Source: Streptomyces sp. SPB162 (GTDB lineage: Bacteria; Actinomycetota; Actinomycetes; Streptomycetales; Streptomycetaceae). Taken from it: DNA of 64,000 nucleotides. The translations under genes were made by a program, and so were the position numbers. The DNA lies in NCBI RefSeq assembly GCF_029504575.1, contig NZ_JAQFII010000001.1, positions 2,392,501 to 2,456,500 on the forward strand, written 5' to 3'. Below, piece by piece: positions 33,417-42,800 of the stretch (within the stretch, counting starts at the first letter, position 1; the number at the start of each line of letters is the position of its first letter). The notes under the pieces are model-generated. The model was not told the origin of the DNA and searched no databases. It saw only the letters and a list, made by a program, of their open reading frames with translations.

Positions 33417-35499
33417 ATGGACTTGGACCGCTGGTACCAGCACAACGTCACCTTCACCAACCGCGAGAGCGGCAAGAGCGCCATCTCGGAACACCTCGGC
33501 CCAACGCTGCTGGCGGCCGAGGAAGCTGGGCAGCTCGACGGCTGGTGGTTCATGAACAAGCAGCCCTGGCCGCTGCGGTACCGGGCCGCGCAACCGTCGC
33601 CGCTGGTTCATTCCGCCCTGGAGAACCTTGTTGATGAGGGCATAGCGGAGTCTTGGGCTTCTGGGATCTACGAGCCGGAGAGCGTCGCATTCGGTGGAGC
33701 CCTCTCGATGGACGCCGCCCACGACATGTTTCATGAAGACAGCCGACACCTGCTCTCCTACCCGTTCGGCCCAGGGCGGCTGGGCCGCCGGGAGACTGCT
33801 GTACTGCTGCTGAGCTGCTTGATGAGGGCCGCGGACCTGGACTGGTTCGAGCAAGGCGACGTTTGGGCGAAGGCCGCATCACTTCGCCCGGCCGCTACCT
33901 CCCTCACGCCGGAACGGACCGTCACCCTGATACCGGCGATGCGCACCCTGATGGCAGCCGACATCCACAGCTTGTGCAGCGCGGATGGGCCGTTCGATGG
34001 GCACGCGGAGTGGGTGTATGGCTTCGAGCGGGTCGGTACGACGCTGGCCTACCTCAACGCCGGGGGCGGGCTGTCTCGCGGTCTGCGCGCCGTCATCGCC
34101 CACCACGTGATCTTCCACACCAACCGCGCAGGTCTCCCTCTGGAAGACCAAAGCGCCCTGTTCACAACAGCGCGAGAGGCAGTCATGGGATCGAGTGACA
34201 ACACCGCGTCGTCCGCCGATGGGACGCCCGGCACCATTAGCGTCAGAGCGGTGAATACCGACACGCTACCCACCTCCGAGGCCGACGCAGCGCAGCTCCG
34301 CAACGTCCTGGTCGACAAGATCCGCGAATCCGGTTTCGCCTGTACCCCCGCGGTCGAGACCGCGCTGCGTACCGTGCCCCGCCACCTGTTCGTGCCCGAA
34401 ACAACGCTCGAAGACGCGTACGCCAACGCGGTGGTCGACGTCAAATTCGACACCCGCGGCACGTCGATCTCCTGCGCCTCCCAGCCCCAAATCGTCGCGA
34501 CCATGCTGGACCAGTTGGACGCCCAGCCCGGAGAGCGCATCCTCGAACTCGGCGCCGGCACCGGCTACAACGCCGCCCTGCTCGCACACCTCGTCGGCGA
34601 GACCGGCCACGTCACCACCATCGACGTGGACCACGACCTCGTGGAAGGGGCCCGCGCGCACCTGGCCGCCGCCGGGTTCACCAACGTCGAGGCGCTGACC
34701 CACGACGGGGCCGTCGGTCACGCCGACCGTGCTCCGTACGACCGGATCATCGCCACTGTCGGTGCGCACGGCGTCCCGCACGCCTGGATGCAGCAACTTG
34801 CTCCCGGTGGAAGGCTCGTGGTCCCCCAGCGCCTGCGGGGCAGTGTGTCCCGCTCCATCGCCTATGAGGAGCGCGATGGCCGCTGGACGAGTATCAGCAG
34901 CAAGATGAACACCTTCATGCCGCTGCGAAGGGGTATCGCCGACGACGATCGCTCCGTCATCCCGCTCAGCGCCGATGGCACCGTACGGCTCCAGACCTCC
35001 GCCGGGTGGCCCATCGACGCCGTGGCCCTGGCCGGAGTGCTGGAGCAGCCGCACACCGAGGAGTGGACCGGGATGATGGTCCGCGTCATGGAGTCTCCGG
35101 AGTGGATGGAGCTGTTCGTCTCCTGCTCGCTGCCCAGCGGCCTGATGCGGATGCTGTTCCCGAAGGAGGCCAAGGGCACCCTGCTCACCGAGGACCCCTA
35201 CCCGTCCTCGACCGCGGTCGTCGACAAGGGCGCCGTCACCTACCTCGCCCGCCGACTGTCGGAGAAGAAGACCCCCGAGGGCGGCAAGCTGTGGGAGTTC
35301 GGCGTCATCGGCCACGGCCCCCGGCAGTGACGATCTCGCCGTGCGGGTCGCGGACTCCGTCCGTACCTGGGACCGCGAGTACCGCGACCGTGAAGCCACG
35401 TTCGAGATCCAGCCCCTCGACGCCCCGGCTATCGAGCAGGCCCCCGGCCTGTTCGCTCTCGACACCCCGCTGAACCGCATCGTCGTCGACTGGCGCTGA
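33417..35499 (+). pseudogene. SpaB-C-like domain fused to a second FxLD methyltransferase; 3' end frameshifted
   Basis: ATG 33417 opens a 637-aa frame. Residues 1-250 resemble the thiopeptide-type (SpaB C-terminal) elimination domain, ending VIFHTNRAGLPLEDQSA. A linker with an internal ATG (34185, GAGAGG upstream) leads to a PIMT-like methyltransferase: LRTVPRHLFVPETTLEDAY, SCASQPQIVATMLD, SAM motif ILELGAGTGYNAALLAHLVG. The frame stops at 35330, but one C fewer in the C-run at 35318-35322 would continue through SDDLAVRVADSVRTWDREYR to a stop at 35499 (about 693 aa). The first copy keeps the matching C-terminus, so about 60 residues are lost here. Activity after loss is uncertain. Confidence 0.8.
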
Positions 35500-35520
35500 C
35501 GCCCGCCCGGCTGCGAAGGA

Positions 35521-35548
35521 GGTGCCCGTCGCGTGGCCGACGGGCACC
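35521..35548. terminator. Terminator of the lanthipeptide operon
   Basis: GGTGCCCGTCG and CGACGGGCACC form 11-bp arms with a 6-nt loop, 21 bases after the restored stop at 35499. It also faces the convergent gene at 35565. Confidence 0.8.
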
Positions 35549-35564
35549 AGCGGTTCGGTGTCTC

Positions 35565-35900
35565 TCAGCTTTCCCGAGGTTCGACTGCGCCAGTTCTCTG
35601 GGCGCGTGAGTCCTTGCGTGCTGAGAGCATGAACAGGACTGAGGCGGCGGCGAAGAAGCCGATACCGACGCTCATGCAGGCCAGGACTGTGCCGGAGGAG
35701 GCGTCGGCGATCCGAGGGATGCCGTTGACGAGCATGACGGCGTAGACGCACAGGAGGCCGTAGGCATGAAGTCGCAGCCCGGCCTGTTGCTTCCGCAGCC
35801 ACGGCGGAGTCCAGCCTGCCAGTATCCCCACCGGCACTGGCAGCATGAGCGCCGTAGACACTGCCAACGCTATCCAGTGGTACAGCGGATTGCCGTTCAA
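35565..35900 (-). CDS. Small membrane protein at the cargo edge
   Basis: About 111 aa from a probable TTG at 35900 (GAAGGGGG upstream); ATG 35930 would add 10 residues. Three hydrophobic segments (HWIALAVSTALMLPVPVGIL; GLLCVYAVMLVNGI; GTVLACMSVGIGFFAAASV). It is convergent with the lanthipeptide operon. It could be an immunity or unrelated membrane protein; it is far too small to be a LanT transporter. Confidence 0.6.
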   Translation of the reverse strand: MNGNPLYHWIALAVSTALMLPVPVGILAGWTPPWLRKQQAGLRLHAYGLLCVYAVMLVNGIPRIADASSGTVLACMSVGIGFFAAASVLFMLSARKDSRAQRTGAVEPRES

Positions 35901-36035
35901 CCTGCCCCCTTCGTAAGTGATCACCAGCATACGGAGGGTTCGCTAGACCCGTCCATGTCAAACGGCGCGAGCTGCGGCAGGGGGCAGAAGCGCAAGGAAT
36001 TCGGCCTGCCGCTGCACGCGGCTACGCTCGAACAC

Positions 36036-36467
36036 ATGAGCGCGCCTACTGAAGGGCTGACCCTGGGGGCCGTCAGCGCGATCGTCGAAAAGAAGATCCT
36101 CACCGACAAGATCAGGATCTACCGGCCTGGCACGCCGGTCTTCAACCCGGACACTGGCCAGTACGAACCCGGTCCGCCGGTCACTGTTTATGAAGGCCCG
36201 GGAGCGATCTTCCCCGCGAACGGGCCAGCCGTCGTGCTGCATCTGGCAGGGCAGGCGTACGTGGACGACACCGCTTCCCGCTACCGGCTCATGACACCGC
36301 TATCTGCCCCGGTCGCATCACGGGAGGACACCGTGACCGTTGTCGACGCCGACGATCCGGCAGCTTTGGGACGGACCTGGCGTGTGATCGACATTGGGGA
36401 AACGTCCACGCTGAGCATCGTGAGAACGACATGGGTGGATCAGAACACCCAGGTGGCTGGGCCATGA
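36036..36467 (+). CDS. Head-closure/neck protein, DUF6093-like, copy 1
   Basis: A 143-aa protein from ATG 36036. It reads DKIRIYRPGTPVFNPDTGQY, then VTVYEGPGAIFP and ends in a TWRVIDIGETSTLSIVRTTW strand block. It fits the actinophage head-closure type (DUF6093). The phage late operon resumes here after the cargo. It overlaps the next gene, a paralogue, by 4 bases. Confidence 0.7.
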   Translation: MSAPTEGLTLGAVSAIVEKKILTDKIRIYRPGTPVFNPDTGQYEPGPPVTVYEGPGAIFPANGPAVVLHLAGQAYVDDTASRYRLMTPLSAPVASREDTVTVVDADDPAALGRTWRVIDIGETSTLSIVRTTWVDQNTQVAGP

Positions 36468-36886
36468 CGACCGGCGTTGATCCAGAGGAGGTGCGCCAGC
36501 ACCTTGAGGCGAAGCTTCTCGTGGACACTGTGCGGATATCGCGGCCAACTGGAACTCCTGTCCTGGATCCGCTGACGGGGCTGGTTGGCCCGACGCCCGC
36601 CCAAGTGATCTATGAAGGGCGGGGCGCTGTGCTGTCCGGGCACGGGCAGGTCGCCGCAGAGGGCATCGTCGGTCGTCAGTGGCTCGACGACACCGTCTCT
36701 TGGTACCGCTTGCTTACGCCGCTGGCCGCACCAGTGCCTGATCGCTACGACCAGGTCGCGGTGACGGCTGCTGCTTCGGCGACGGCAGCAACGGCTGGTC
36801 GTACCTGGCAGGTTCTCGACCCCTCGGAGGCATCCACCGTGGAGGTTGTCCGCGTGACCAGGCTCGACGAAATCACCCCTCCCTGA
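36464..36886 (+). CDS. Head-closure/neck protein, DUF6093-like, copy 2
   Basis: A 140-aa protein sharing the layout of the preceding gene: LLVDTVRISRPTGTPVLDPL, VIYEGRGAVLSG, DDTVSWYRLLTPLAAPV, then RTWQVLDPSEASTVEVVRVT. The two are tandem paralogues with clear residue similarity but different codons. Having two suggests one adapts head to tail while the other has a new role, or an old duplication. Confidence 0.7.
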   Translation: MTTGVDPEEVRQHLEAKLLVDTVRISRPTGTPVLDPLTGLVGPTPAQVIYEGRGAVLSGHGQVAAEGIVGRQWLDDTVSWYRLLTPLAAPVPDRYDQVAVTAAASATAATAGRTWQVLDPSEASTVEVVRVTRLDEITPP

Positions 36887-36972
36887 ACTCGCGTGGCGGC
36901 TTGGCGCACCCATCACGCCTCGCGCGAGCAGGGAAAATCGGCGGTACCTCCAGGTCGATCTATGGTCGAAGA

Positions 36973-37368
36973 ATGACAATCAGCGGTGGTGAAACGAAGC
37001 ACGCTGTCCGCATCGAGTCGCGCGGATCGAAAGCCGCGATATCCGTAGACGGGAATGACCTTTCGGGGGTAGTCGCCGCATACACCCTGCATCACCAGGC
37101 GGGAGAAGCAGCAACAGTCGTACTTCAGCTGTCCTCGGCACAATCGACCACGCAGTTCGACGGGTACTCCCGTGTCGTGATCGGCGTGGATCCGGACCCT
37201 GGGCCCGCCGCCGCCGCATTCTTGTCGGCGATTGATGCAGGTGAGCTACAGAAGGCCGCGCTGGCACGACCTGATCTGGACGGAAGCCCCTACGAGATGA
37301 CGCGGGCCATGCTGGCTCAACTGGCGGAGTGGGCGAGGGGAAGATTTCAGGTAGAGGAGTCCGCGTAG
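36973..37368 (+). CDS. Hypothetical neck or virion protein
   Basis: A 131-aa protein from ATG 36973. A beta-rich start (HAVRIESRGSKAAISVDGND, then LSGVVAAYTLHHQAGEAATV) is followed by a helical C-terminus. Small proteins of this pattern occur among actinophage head-tail genes. The upstream ribosome site is weak. Its stop is immediately followed by the next ATG. Confidence 0.55.
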   Translation: MTISGGETKHAVRIESRGSKAAISVDGNDLSGVVAAYTLHHQAGEAATVVLQLSSAQSTTQFDGYSRVVIGVDPDPGPAAAAFLSAIDAGELQKAALARPDLDGSPYEMTRAMLAQLAEWARGRFQVEESA

Positions 37369-37785
37369 ATGCCCGCCCCCCTGAACCCCCGTTCCGGCAG
37401 CTCCTCGAACGCGGCCGTGATCGCCGCGCGGCTCGATGCACGGGCCGCCGCGGCGTTGCCGGCCGTGGCCCGCATCGTGCAGCACCATGTGATGCTGCTG
37501 GAGACGGCGATCAAGGCGAACGCCTCTGGGCGCCCGGGGCCGAACGCGCCAACAGGGGACTACCGACGTTCGTGGACGCACGAAGTTTCCATGACCGGCG
37601 CGTCTGTGACCGGCGTTGTGGGCACGAACAAACCACAAGCCCGGAGGCTCGAATTCGGATTCGTTGGGCCCGATACTCTCGGTCGGATCTACAACCAGCC
37701 CCCGTACCCGCACGTTGGGCCCGCCGTGGAGCGCATCAGGCCACTATTCCTTGCCGCACTCGGAAGAGCGGTGTCTGAGGAATGA
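37369..37785 (+). CDS. HK97 gp10-like neck protein
   Basis: A 138-aa protein. GPNAPTGDYRRSWTHEV and the C-terminal YNQPPYPHVGPAVERIRPLF are typical of the HK97-gp10 family, which helps join head to tail. It begins directly after the upstream stop and overlaps the tail terminator gene by 4 bases. Confidence 0.8.
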   Translation: MPAPLNPRSGSSSNAAVIAARLDARAAAALPAVARIVQHHVMLLETAIKANASGRPGPNAPTGDYRRSWTHEVSMTGASVTGVVGTNKPQARRLEFGFVGPDTLGRIYNQPPYPHVGPAVERIRPLFLAALGRAVSEE

Positions 37786-38222
37786 CTGTCTCGGGACGCA
37801 TCGTTTCGTTGGCCCTCCAAGCAACGATCGCTGCCAGCACGGGGCGCAGTTGCGGATACGGCACGGCACCGATCGCCAGTAGCCTGCCGACCGGTGCGGC
37901 GACGCCCTACAGCGTCCTGTACCCGCTGGGCTTCCCGACCACATCCGGCCCACCGTTCGGGGATGCCACCGCAGATGCCCGTCTCCTCTATCAGGTCACG
38001 TCGGTGGCGACGACGGCCGAGCAGGCGGAATGGATGGCGGACAAGGTCCGCTCCGCCGTCCTGGCTCGGAGTTCGGCGGGGCCAGCGGCCTACCCGATCA
38101 CGCCCATTGGGTATTCCGTGATGGGTCGTGAGCTCGACAAGGAGGAGGGTTTGACGGTCGCTGGCGGCGTATACAGTTACGTACAGCGGTTCGCTTTGGA
38201 CGTTACGACGCTCAACAGCTAG
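37782..38222 (+). CDS. Tail terminator protein
   Basis: A 146-aa protein in the conserved position between the gp10-like and major tail genes. ARLLYQVTSVATTAEQAEWM, ADKVRSAVL and a final GGVYSYVQRFALDVTT strand fit the tail-terminator fold, which caps the tail tube. Confidence 0.75.
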   Translation: MTVSGRIVSLALQATIAASTGRSCGYGTAPIASSLPTGAATPYSVLYPLGFPTTSGPPFGDATADARLLYQVTSVATTAEQAEWMADKVRSAVLARSSAGPAAYPITPIGYSVMGRELDKEEGLTVAGGVYSYVQRFALDVTTLNS

Positions 38223-38350
38223 ATCCGTACCTCACCGCGGAGGCTTCACGCGGACGCCCGACTCCTCGGTACGGGCCGACTCCCCTTGATCTGTTGGGGA
38301 CTGGCCTGCCATACCGTGCAGGTCTCCGGTCCCCGGAGAGTGAGAGTCGC

Positions 38351-38845
38351 GTGTCAATCACGCAGCAGCGGTTCATGCGCCGCGGCATCACCAAGTTCTT
38401 CTTCCTCAAGGCTATCGCCGCTGCCTCGAACGTCCCGATCCGTACCGAGCTGGCGGTCGCCAACGCCACTGAACTGTCTGGGGCGATCAGCGAGATCGAG
38501 GGATGGGCGCTGGAAAATTCGCCTATCGACACCCCCGATATGGGATCTACGTTCGCCACGACCATTCCGGGCGAGGACAAGGCCGACAACAGCAGCTTCA
38601 CGTTTTACGAGGATCAGGTCAGCGACACCATCGAGCAGTTGCTGTCCAAGGGGACCGTGGGCTTCATCGTCATCCTGCGCAAGGGCGACGTACCGGCCAG
38701 TCGTTCCATGGACATCTTCCCGGTACGCGTCGGCTCGCGCTCCGCGTCGTACTCGGCGAGCAGCGAGCCGGCCAAGTTCAAGTGCTCCTTCGGGATCACA
38801 GCAGTGCCGACGCTCGATGCCCCCGTTCCGGCTGTCGCTGGCTGA
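38351..38845 (+). CDS. Major tail tube protein
   Basis: A 164-aa protein from GTG 38351. It includes SSFTFYEDQVSDTIEQLLSK, GFIVILRKGDVPASRSMDIF and FKCSFGITAVPTLD, and sits between the tail terminator and the chaperones. It would polymerise into the tail tube around the tape measure. Confidence 0.8.
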   Translation: MSITQQRFMRRGITKFFFLKAIAAASNVPIRTELAVANATELSGAISEIEGWALENSPIDTPDMGSTFATTIPGEDKADNSSFTFYEDQVSDTIEQLLSKGTVGFIVILRKGDVPASRSMDIFPVRVGSRSASYSASSEPAKFKCSFGITAVPTLDAPVPAVAG

Positions 38846-38861
38846 TTCGGGGCGCGAGCAG

Positions 38862-39467
38862 ATGACGACGAAGCCCGCACCGCCTGCCGCCGCTGTTGCC
38901 CGCGACGCGCACTGGGCGGCGAAGATGGCCCGGCTCAAAGGCCGGGAACTGCCTGAACGGTCGCTGCGTCTCTGCGACGACGCTTCGGCCAAGCAAGCCG
39001 TCACAGAAGCCGCGTTGGAGCTGGCGAAGGCCCGTACATCTGCTGCGAGCGATTCGGTCGAGCAGGGTGTGGTCGAGGACGAGCGGGAGGATTGGATCGC
39101 CGCCCGGCCAGCGATGCTTGTCGCCGAGAGTCGGCTTGAGGCTGCTGAAGCCGCGCTGCGCGATGTCACGATCACTCTGACGTTCCGTGCGCTGCCCCGC
39201 CCGGTATGGGCTCAGTTGCTGCGGGAGCATCCGCCGACAGAGTCCCAGGCGGACCAGGGCATGGAGTACAACGTCGAGACCTTTCCGGCCGCCCTGATCG
39301 CGGCATGCCATATCGAGCGCGACGCGTCCGGCGCAGAGGTTCCCGGCATGACCGTGGCCGAGGCGCAGGAACTGCTGGACGAGTGGCCGGACGGCGAAGC
39401 GAAGGCCCTGTTCTCGGTCCCGCTGCTGGTGAACCAGACGATGCGGGCGGACCTGGGAAAAGGCTGA
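38862..39467 (+). CDS. Tail assembly chaperone (gpG-like, unshifted product)
   Basis: A 201-aa protein with charged helices and a C-terminal domain (ITLTFRALPRPVWAQLLREH, GMTVAEAQELLDEWPDGEAK). It ends at 39467 in the normal frame. A slippery GGGAAAAG just before the stop shifts some ribosomes to -1, giving a 312-aa gpGT-like fusion ending at 39799. Both products assist tail assembly on the tape measure. Confidence 0.85.
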   Translation: MTTKPAPPAAAVARDAHWAAKMARLKGRELPERSLRLCDDASAKQAVTEAALELAKARTSAASDSVEQGVVEDEREDWIAARPAMLVAESRLEAAEAALRDVTITLTFRALPRPVWAQLLREHPPTESQADQGMEYNVETFPAALIAACHIERDASGAEVPGMTVAEAQELLDEWPDGEAKALFSVPLLVNQTMRADLGKG

Positions 39468-39799
39468 CCGCCGATCCGGGATTCCGGGCGGAGCTGGAGC
39501 TGTGCCAACTGAACGGCATCCCACATTCGCAGTTCACGGGCGCCGGTGACGGCCGCTGGTCGGCGGCGGACCGGTCGAAAGCTCTGGCCTTCCTCGCCTA
39601 CACGCGCTCGCTGTGTGACGGCTGCGGCACCCGTCCGGCGGAGTGGCAGGAGGAAGCCGACGGTGACCGGTTCGCCTACGTCACCGAATCGCACCGCTGC
39701 CCGGGATGCGAGCTGATCGCGATGGAGCAAGAGCAGGTGCCGGATGGTCCGGAGGGGCGCGGGGTCAAGATTGGGCTGCGGCCCCGGAAGGACGCGTGA
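39455..39799 (+). CDS. -1 frameshift extension of the tail chaperone (gpT-like part)
   Basis: The heptamer G-GGA-AAA at 39455-39461 fits the X-XXY-YYZ rule. After slippage, reading continues RLTADPGFRAELELCQLNGI in the -1 frame for 112 residues to a stop at 39799. The extension has two Cys-x-x-Cys pairs (CDGC; CPGC), suggesting zinc binding. No independent start or ribosome site lies before it, which supports fusion-only expression. Confidence 0.8.
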   Translation, partial: GKRLTADPGFRAELELCQLNGIPHSQFTGAGDGRWSAADRSKALAFLAYTRSLCDGCGTRPAEWQEEADGDRFAYVTESHRCPGCELIAMEQEQVPDGPEGRGVKIGLRPRKDA

Positions 39800-39802
39800 C
39801 CG

Positions 39803-42800
39803 GTGGCTGGCGCCTACAGCCTCTACGTCAGTATCACCGCCGGTGTCGGCGGGCTGGTCTCCGGCCTCCGCACGGCCGGAGGGCAAGTGCGTGCCTTCGG
39901 CGGGCAAGTCACCAGGCTCAACGGTGACCTCAATGCCCTTGCGGCCAGATCCGAGCGCACCCGGCGGGCGATGGCAACGGGATTCGCCACGACGGGATTG
40001 TTGATCGGCGGTGCGCTGGCGCTTGGCGCCAAGAACGCCATCGAGCTTGAGAAGCACATGGCGAACGTCATGACAATCTCCAAGCAGATCAACAGCACCA
40101 ACATCGAGGCGTTCACCGATCAGATCGTGCGCCTGTCCACGGAGCTGCCCCAGACCGCCAGCCAGCTGGCCGAGGGCCTGTACCAGATCGTCTCAACTGG
40201 CTTCGACGGCGCGGACGCCATGACGATCTTGCGCGTCGCGGCAAAGGGTGCCTCCGCCGGCCTGACCGACACGGAGACGGCGGGCCCGCGCCCTGCTGGG
40301 CGTGCTGAAGGCGTACGGAATGGATGCCTCACAGGCCAGCGACGTCATGGACATCATGTTCCAGACGGTCAACTTCGGCGTCATCAGCTTCTCGGAGCTG
40401 GCCCAGCAGCTGGGCGACGTAGTGCCGATGGCGGCCGCGGCCGGCGTGAAGTTCGATGACCTCAGCTCAGCCCTCGCCGCGATCACCCTGGCCGGTATCC
40501 CGGCGGCGGAGTCCGCGACCGCCTTGAACATGCTGATGACGCGGATGATGAAGCCGACGCAGGAGCTCAGCGACCTGTTCAAGGAGATGGGCTACGAGTC
40601 GGCAGCCTCCGCGCTCCAGCAGGACGGCCTGTATGTCGTCATGCAGAAGATCCGCGACGCTACTGGCGGCACCGCAGAAACGATTGTTCCGCTGCTCAGG
40701 GACATTCGGGCAGTCCGCGCCGCTCTCGCGCTGGGTGCTGCTGAAGGGGACAACTACGCCGCGACGTACGCGGGCATCTCCATGGAGATCAACCGCGCGC
40801 AGGCTACCCAGAAGGCTTACGACATCCAGCTCGATACGACCTCTGGGCAGTGGCAGATCTTCCGCAACCAAGCCACGGCACTGGGAATCGACCTGGCGCG
40901 CGCCCTTCTCCCGGCGCTCCAGACGCTCGGTGAGTACCTCGGTGTCCTGGCGGGGGCCATCAACGACCTGCCCGGTCCAGTCAAGTCCCTGGCTGGCGGG
41001 CTCATGGCGCTGATGGCGGTGGGCCTCCTCACGAAGGCCGCGTTCATGAAGTTCGGCGCGCAGCTGACAATCTTCCGGACTGAGCTGGCGGCGGCGAGGG
41101 CGGGTGGATCCATGCTGCCTGCGGTCCTGAGCGGTGCAGGTATCGCGGTGGCTGGCTTGACCGCTCTTATGGCGATCGGCATCGGCATCTACGCGGCGTA
41201 CTCCGCGTCAAAGCAAAAGGCAAAGGCCGCGACCGAGCAGCTGGTCGACGCCCTGCGCTCGGAGCGCGAGGAGGGTGAACAGGGCGCAGGACTGCGCAAG
41301 CTCACCGAGCAGCTGACCGACAGCGATGACGTGAAGAAGCTCAAGACCGCCGGGGTTGACATCGCGGAGGCGCTGGATGCAATCACCAGTGGGGGTGAGA
41401 AGTTCAAGCGGCTCAAGGGCGACCTGGACCAGCAGGCGAGCGACTTCAAGAACATGGCCGGATTCAAGGCCACGTACCTCGAGGATGCGGCCGACGTCCT
41501 GAGCAAGCAGCACAAGATGTGGGATTCAGCCGTCCGGCAGGAGAGCGAGCTGGCCAACAACATGGCCATCGTCAACTCCAAGATCGCGACCAACCGCAAG
41601 CAGCTCGCCGGTGCGTGGGACATCACGCAGATGCTGCCGACCGACAAGAAGGGAGCCGTCCAGTTCACCGACGAGATGGAGGCGATGGGCAAGGCCCTGC
41701 GCGCCATTGTGGACCCGGCGAAGGCGTGGAAGGACGCTCAGGACAACGTCGCTGAAGCCAACCGCAAGGCCGGCCGGTCGGCGGACGCCAGCAAGGCAAA
41801 GCTCGCCGACTACGTCGCGGAGCTACGCAAGCAGCTTGTGGCGCAGCGTGACTTCCAGAAGAACCTTGGCGTGCTTGCTTCACAGGGCCGTCTGGATCTG
41901 GCCGACCACTTCTCAACGCTGGGGGTGGACTCCGCGCCCATCCTCGCCGAGCTCGTCGCCCAGTTGAAGAAGGGCAAGGGCAAGGTCGCGGACGAGTTGC
42001 AGAACATCATCACCGAGTCCGCCGCCCGTTCGACGCCAGCGTTCCGGGCAGGTCTGGAGCAGCTTCCGGCGATCGCCGCGAAGTACGGCCAGATGACCGC
42101 CGACGCCTGGGCGGATGCCGCAGCGACCAACGATCCCGGCAAGCTTGCTCGGGTTCTGCAACAGATGACGGTGACGGACCTGTCCACGGCTGCCAAGAAG
42201 CTGCCGCAGGCCCTGGAAGGACAGATACGGCAGGGCATGAACGTCCTGACCACAGTGTCGGAGCGGTTCGGCAAGGAGCAGTCGCAGGCCCTGGCCCATG
42301 CGTTTCTGACCGGTGACCTGGCTGGCGTACGTGATCAACTGGCCTTTCTGTTCGGGGCGGATCAGCCCATCCCAGCACCGGACCTGGCGGCCGTGGTGAC
42401 CGCGTTCCAGACGGCAGGAAAGCAGTCCAACGCCGAGTGGTCGGGAATGCTCGACCTGATCGCCGCAGTCGCCCAGAAGAAGGGCAGCGCCGCAGCTCAA
42501 GCTCTCACTGCCGCCCTCTTGTCCGGAGATATGGCGGCGGTGAAGGCGCAGCTCGACGGCATTGGTGCCTCCGTACAGCGGATTCCGGGCGAGAAGACCA
42601 TCACGGTCACCGTCAACAGACCTGCCTCGGTCACCATCCCGTTCTTCGCCCGGCTCCAGCCGATTCCTGGGGACAAGGACGGCAACGGGATCCCGGACAT
42701 GGTCCAGGCGCGCGCGTCCGGTGGAGTGGTCGACTACTTCGCACGCGGTGGCGTTCGGCGCGAGGAGCACGTTGCCCAGATAGCTCCTGGGGGCAGCTGG

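Noticed and set aside
35565..35900. Lanthipeptide exporter
   Set aside because: At about 111 aa with three helices and no ATPase motifs it is too small for LanT or an ABC exporter.
40282..40290. Programmed frameshift in the tape measure gene
   Set aside because: No slippery heptamer or downstream structure is evident and such shifts are not known in tape measures; a one-base insertion explains it better.
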